From assembly GCA_963966185.1 (NCBI GenBank), contig CAWZYM010000253.1, positions 516,001 through 580,000 on the forward strand: 64,000 nt of DNA, read 5' to 3'. This DNA comes from Rhabditoides inermis. Lineage: Eukaryota; Nematoda; Chromadorea; Rhabditida; Rhabditidae. Below are positions 61,620 to 64,000 of the stretch, piece after piece. Every line of letters starts with the position of its first letter. Position 1 is the first letter of the stretch. The position numbers and the translations under genes were made by a program. The notes beneath the pieces are model-generated. The model was not told where the DNA came from. It searched no databases and saw only the letters and a program-made list of their open reading frames with translations.

Positions 61620-62517
61620 TTTCTGAAACTGTAGTGGCAAGCTACAAACAGGCCGTGCGTCAACTACCGTTTATCATACCAGACTGGATATGCGACTAGT
61701 TTCGAATCAAGAAACAGCGCCAATCTGATTACTAATTGTATTCACGCAAAGCGGCGAGAGCTCGGACTTTACACAAAGTACTGAAGTTGAATGTGAAAAC
61801 TGAACGTGTGTCATTTTGTGTACTTTTCTGAAAACTGTACATTTTGTAGAAAACACAGACTTTCAACATGTACCGTACTACGCATAACAGAAGAAGTGTT
61901 GTTACAAACAGAACACTAACCTCGTCAGCTCAAATGTTTTTTTCTGTCTACTGTATGCGTCAGTTAATTTTTCAAGTGTCGCATGAATTAGAGAAGAAGA
62001 GCGAAGTGTACGAGCTGAAGAAGACGGTCAAGAAGACGCACACTGAAGAAGGATGACGAAGAAGATATGGAGTAGAACAGCAACGCCAGCGACAACAACA
62101 CATACATGATAGGCGGAAACTTAGACAGGACCACTCCAGCTCAGTGAGGTCTCAGCTCACTTCTCATTTTGTTTTGCATTCGGGTTTCTGGCAGAAAGCC
62201 TCCGAACTGCGAGAAGATCAAGACGGTGCAGACAGAATAGTGACGAGGCCGACATTTCCAAGCTTGAGCAGAGGCAGTAATCATACACCATACACCAATC
62301 ACGACAAATAATCACGTCTTCAGCCCAATAATAAACAATTTATCATATAATCTGTACATACTCAACTAATCGATCCATCGATCAATTGAAACACATTTGG
62401 CACACAAGTGAAAAGGGGGTAATAACAACTATACACTGGCTGGGTTGACTCTGGAAGGAAGAGCATAAGTGACACTGGCATGGCTTTCCGATTCTCGCAT
62501 ACGTCGACGATCTTCTA
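61620..62517. other. Spacer with a possible decayed copy of the PTP last exon
   Basis: Minus-strand DNA at about 62020-62060 reads LLDRLLQLVH, resembling YDRLLQLIH in the last exon of the phosphatase gene upstream. It is preceded by a hydrophobic stretch (MYVLLSLALLFYSI). No full exon chain. An alternative minus frame running from the phosphatase last exon to TAG at 62434 is open but breaks phase. Confidence 0.3.
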
Positions 62518-64000
62518 TCACACCTTCGTAACGTGTATCAACTGGAGAAGACGGTCGTAGATGAACTCCACTTCTTGCTGAAAGATAACAGACTGTTATT
62601 TTTCATTCAGCATTCTCATCTCTCTCTCTCCCTCCTTTCTCTCTCTCTCTCTCTCTATGCATCTCTCTCTCTCTCTCAGTCTCTCTCTTTCTCTCTTGTT
62701 TTCTCTATCTCTCTCTATCTCTCTCTCCCACCCTGTCACTCCACAGCCCGCATCTCGCGTGTGTGTACGACGACAACAGTTGCACCACGTCCACACAGCC
62801 CTGTAATCAGTCAGTGACCGAGTGATAATCAACCACTGGTGTCACCTGTGTCTCGAGTTGACAGGCGAGTGCGGTGAGTGCGCATAGCACGATGCCGGGT
62901 GAGACTCCGACTGGGAGACTCTCGAACCGACTGCCGCGACGCGACCTGCATTCTATCGGTTTTTCAAGTTATTTACAGGTGTCAATCCTAAGTATCTAGC
63001 CACTCTATTGCTTATAGTTCATCTCTGTTCTAGATGGTTTCTCGCTGCAACGTACCTGTTGAGTCTACTCAACGATCCGACGACAGAGTGGTATGGTGGT
63101 GTGGTGGATGGAGAGGGGTCGAATGACGAGAGGGGAACGGTGCCATTCGGGAGGGATGGGACGGTGGGAGAAGGGACAGGGTGCGGCTGCGGCGTCAGTG
63201 GAGAGTGTCTAGAAAAGAAGGGAGAATGAGAGGATGAGGGAAGGAACGTGTGTACCTGGGTGGTATGGCAGTGGGGCATAACACGAGGAGGGGCGAGTCG
63301 TGCGGCGCCAGTCGCTCCGTCTGCACTCTCTCTATCTCTCCCCAAGAGTCAGAGAGGAAAGCAGAGAGGGAGACTGTGATCATACGCACACACAACTGCA
63401 ATGGAGTGAACGGTCAAGATAGGAAGAATGAACGAGTTTATGAGGAATTAGGCGGACTGACAACGATTGTTTTTCAGAATAGTATGACTCATTTAGTAAT
63501 GTCGTAAAGACAACTCTACCTGTTCCTCTCCCTGTTGCAGCAACACAACATTGTCTCCTCTCTGAAGGCTGATCGAACCAGCCTTCTCCAGCCCAGTCCA
63601 ATAACACTCGTCACCTGAAAAGAGGAGGTTGAAAACGGAAAAAAGCGTATGACGCACCTATCAAGACGACAGTCTGGACGTTGCTGTGCCAGACGGTCAT
63701 CCAGAGCGCCTCGCACTCCTCACGCCAGCCACCCACCACGAACTCATCGAGACGATGGAAACCCTGCAAGAAGGCGATGAGCAGAGAGTGTGTGGTGTGA
63801 GAAGATGGGTGAACTGACCGGCAGAATGACCGCCTCTCCTGCCACTGCTTGACAGCAGGGAGTGTGCGCACAACGACAAATGTCCTGCAAACAAAGATTG
63901 TCTTCGTTTCTCTTTCTTTTTCTCTCTTTCTCTCTTATTTCCCTCCATACCTCGAATTGCATCTGCATCCGCGTCTTTCCATTCACGTTTTCTTCAGACA
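62518..64000 (-). CDS. Protein tyrosine phosphatase-like protein, catalytically dead (5' part outside window)
   Basis: Exons >64000-63951, 63884-63819, 63763-63658, 63614-63520, 63395-63256, 63208-63056, 62945-62846, 62800-62732 and 62577-62518 join in phase into about 278 C-terminal residues. FVVGGWREECEALWMTVWHS with VQTVVLI matches the conserved PTP segment (FI.tqgP....dFW.MvW....vVML). The end, LETQGCVDVVQLLSSYTHAR with EVEFIYDRLLQLI, matches ...eG.vDVfq.v...R.....eqyeFIYd.ll. The signature HCSxGxGRTG position reads SLPVGVSPGIVLCAL: the catalytic Cys is Leu and the Arg is Pro. The WPD-loop region is replaced by a Pro/Ser-rich insert (TPQPHPVPSPTVPSLPNGTV). Likely a regulatory pseudophosphatase or D2-type domain; whether it is receptor-linked is not visible. 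Confidence 0.7.
62617..62730. repeat. (CT)n tract in the last PTP intron
   Basis: Imperfect CT repeat ending right at the donor of the preceding exon. Confidence 0.9.

Noticed and set aside
61868..62056. 62-codon plus-strand Lys-rich frame
   Set aside because: It is antisense to a region resembling the decayed last exon of the phosphatase gene, and has no supporting splice sites.

Overview
The window comes from a nematode, most likely a rhabditid or diplogastrid relative. The evidence is three nematode chemoreceptor families (Srd, Str, Srg), many short introns with TTTCAG-type acceptors, start codons a few bases behind TTTCAG (typical spliced-leader sites), GC-rich exons in AT-rich non-coding DNA, and fossils of Tc1, LINE, SINE and Helitron-like elements. 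All gene models below were spliced by eye; each was kept only where reading frame and intron phase agree across exons.

Layout. (1) 1-1655: an srd chemoreceptor gene, then an orphan srd exon. (2) 3489-24017: a recent 10.26-kb tandem duplication. Each unit carries an unrecognised multi-exon gene ('gene D'), a small F-box-like gene, a Lys-rich short ORF and a minus-strand four-transmembrane gene. The duplication joint lies inside two introns. It places the first exon of the neighbouring str gene in frame, phase 0, in front of gene D copy 2, making a predicted chimeric gene with a transmembrane anchor. The full str gene follows at 23796-27648. (3) 27.7-31.4 kb: a repeat field with tRNA-headed SINE-like elements, a 520-bp TAA tract and a Tc1-like fossil. 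(4) 31.5-39.7 kb: an srd pseudogene, a Tyr/Pro-rich ORF, a secreted-protein gene, a LINE scrap and a second complete str gene. (5) 41205-58460: about 17.3 kb of ten tandem non-autonomous elements. Each starts TC and has a conserved TATA/ATG-like head. All but one end in GC-rich hairpins closing on CTAG. The array sits in one terminal repeat of a small inverted-repeat element, whose missing end is found on the far side of the array. The units are full of forkhead-type GTAAACA motifs. (6) 58793-61619: an srg chemoreceptor gene (minus). (7) 62518-64000: the 3' part of a receptor-type protein tyrosine phosphatase gene (minus) whose catalytic loop has lost both Cys and Arg.

The main candidate for something undescribed is the hairpin-CTAG concatemer, which reads as a Helitron-like/HUH rolling-circle element array with exchangeable bodies, GAA-triloop hairpins, one flipped hairpin loop and dense forkhead sites. 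The second is the in-frame str/gene D chimera. No autonomous Rep/helicase is encoded in the window, no functional RNA gene was found, and no CRISPR array is present.
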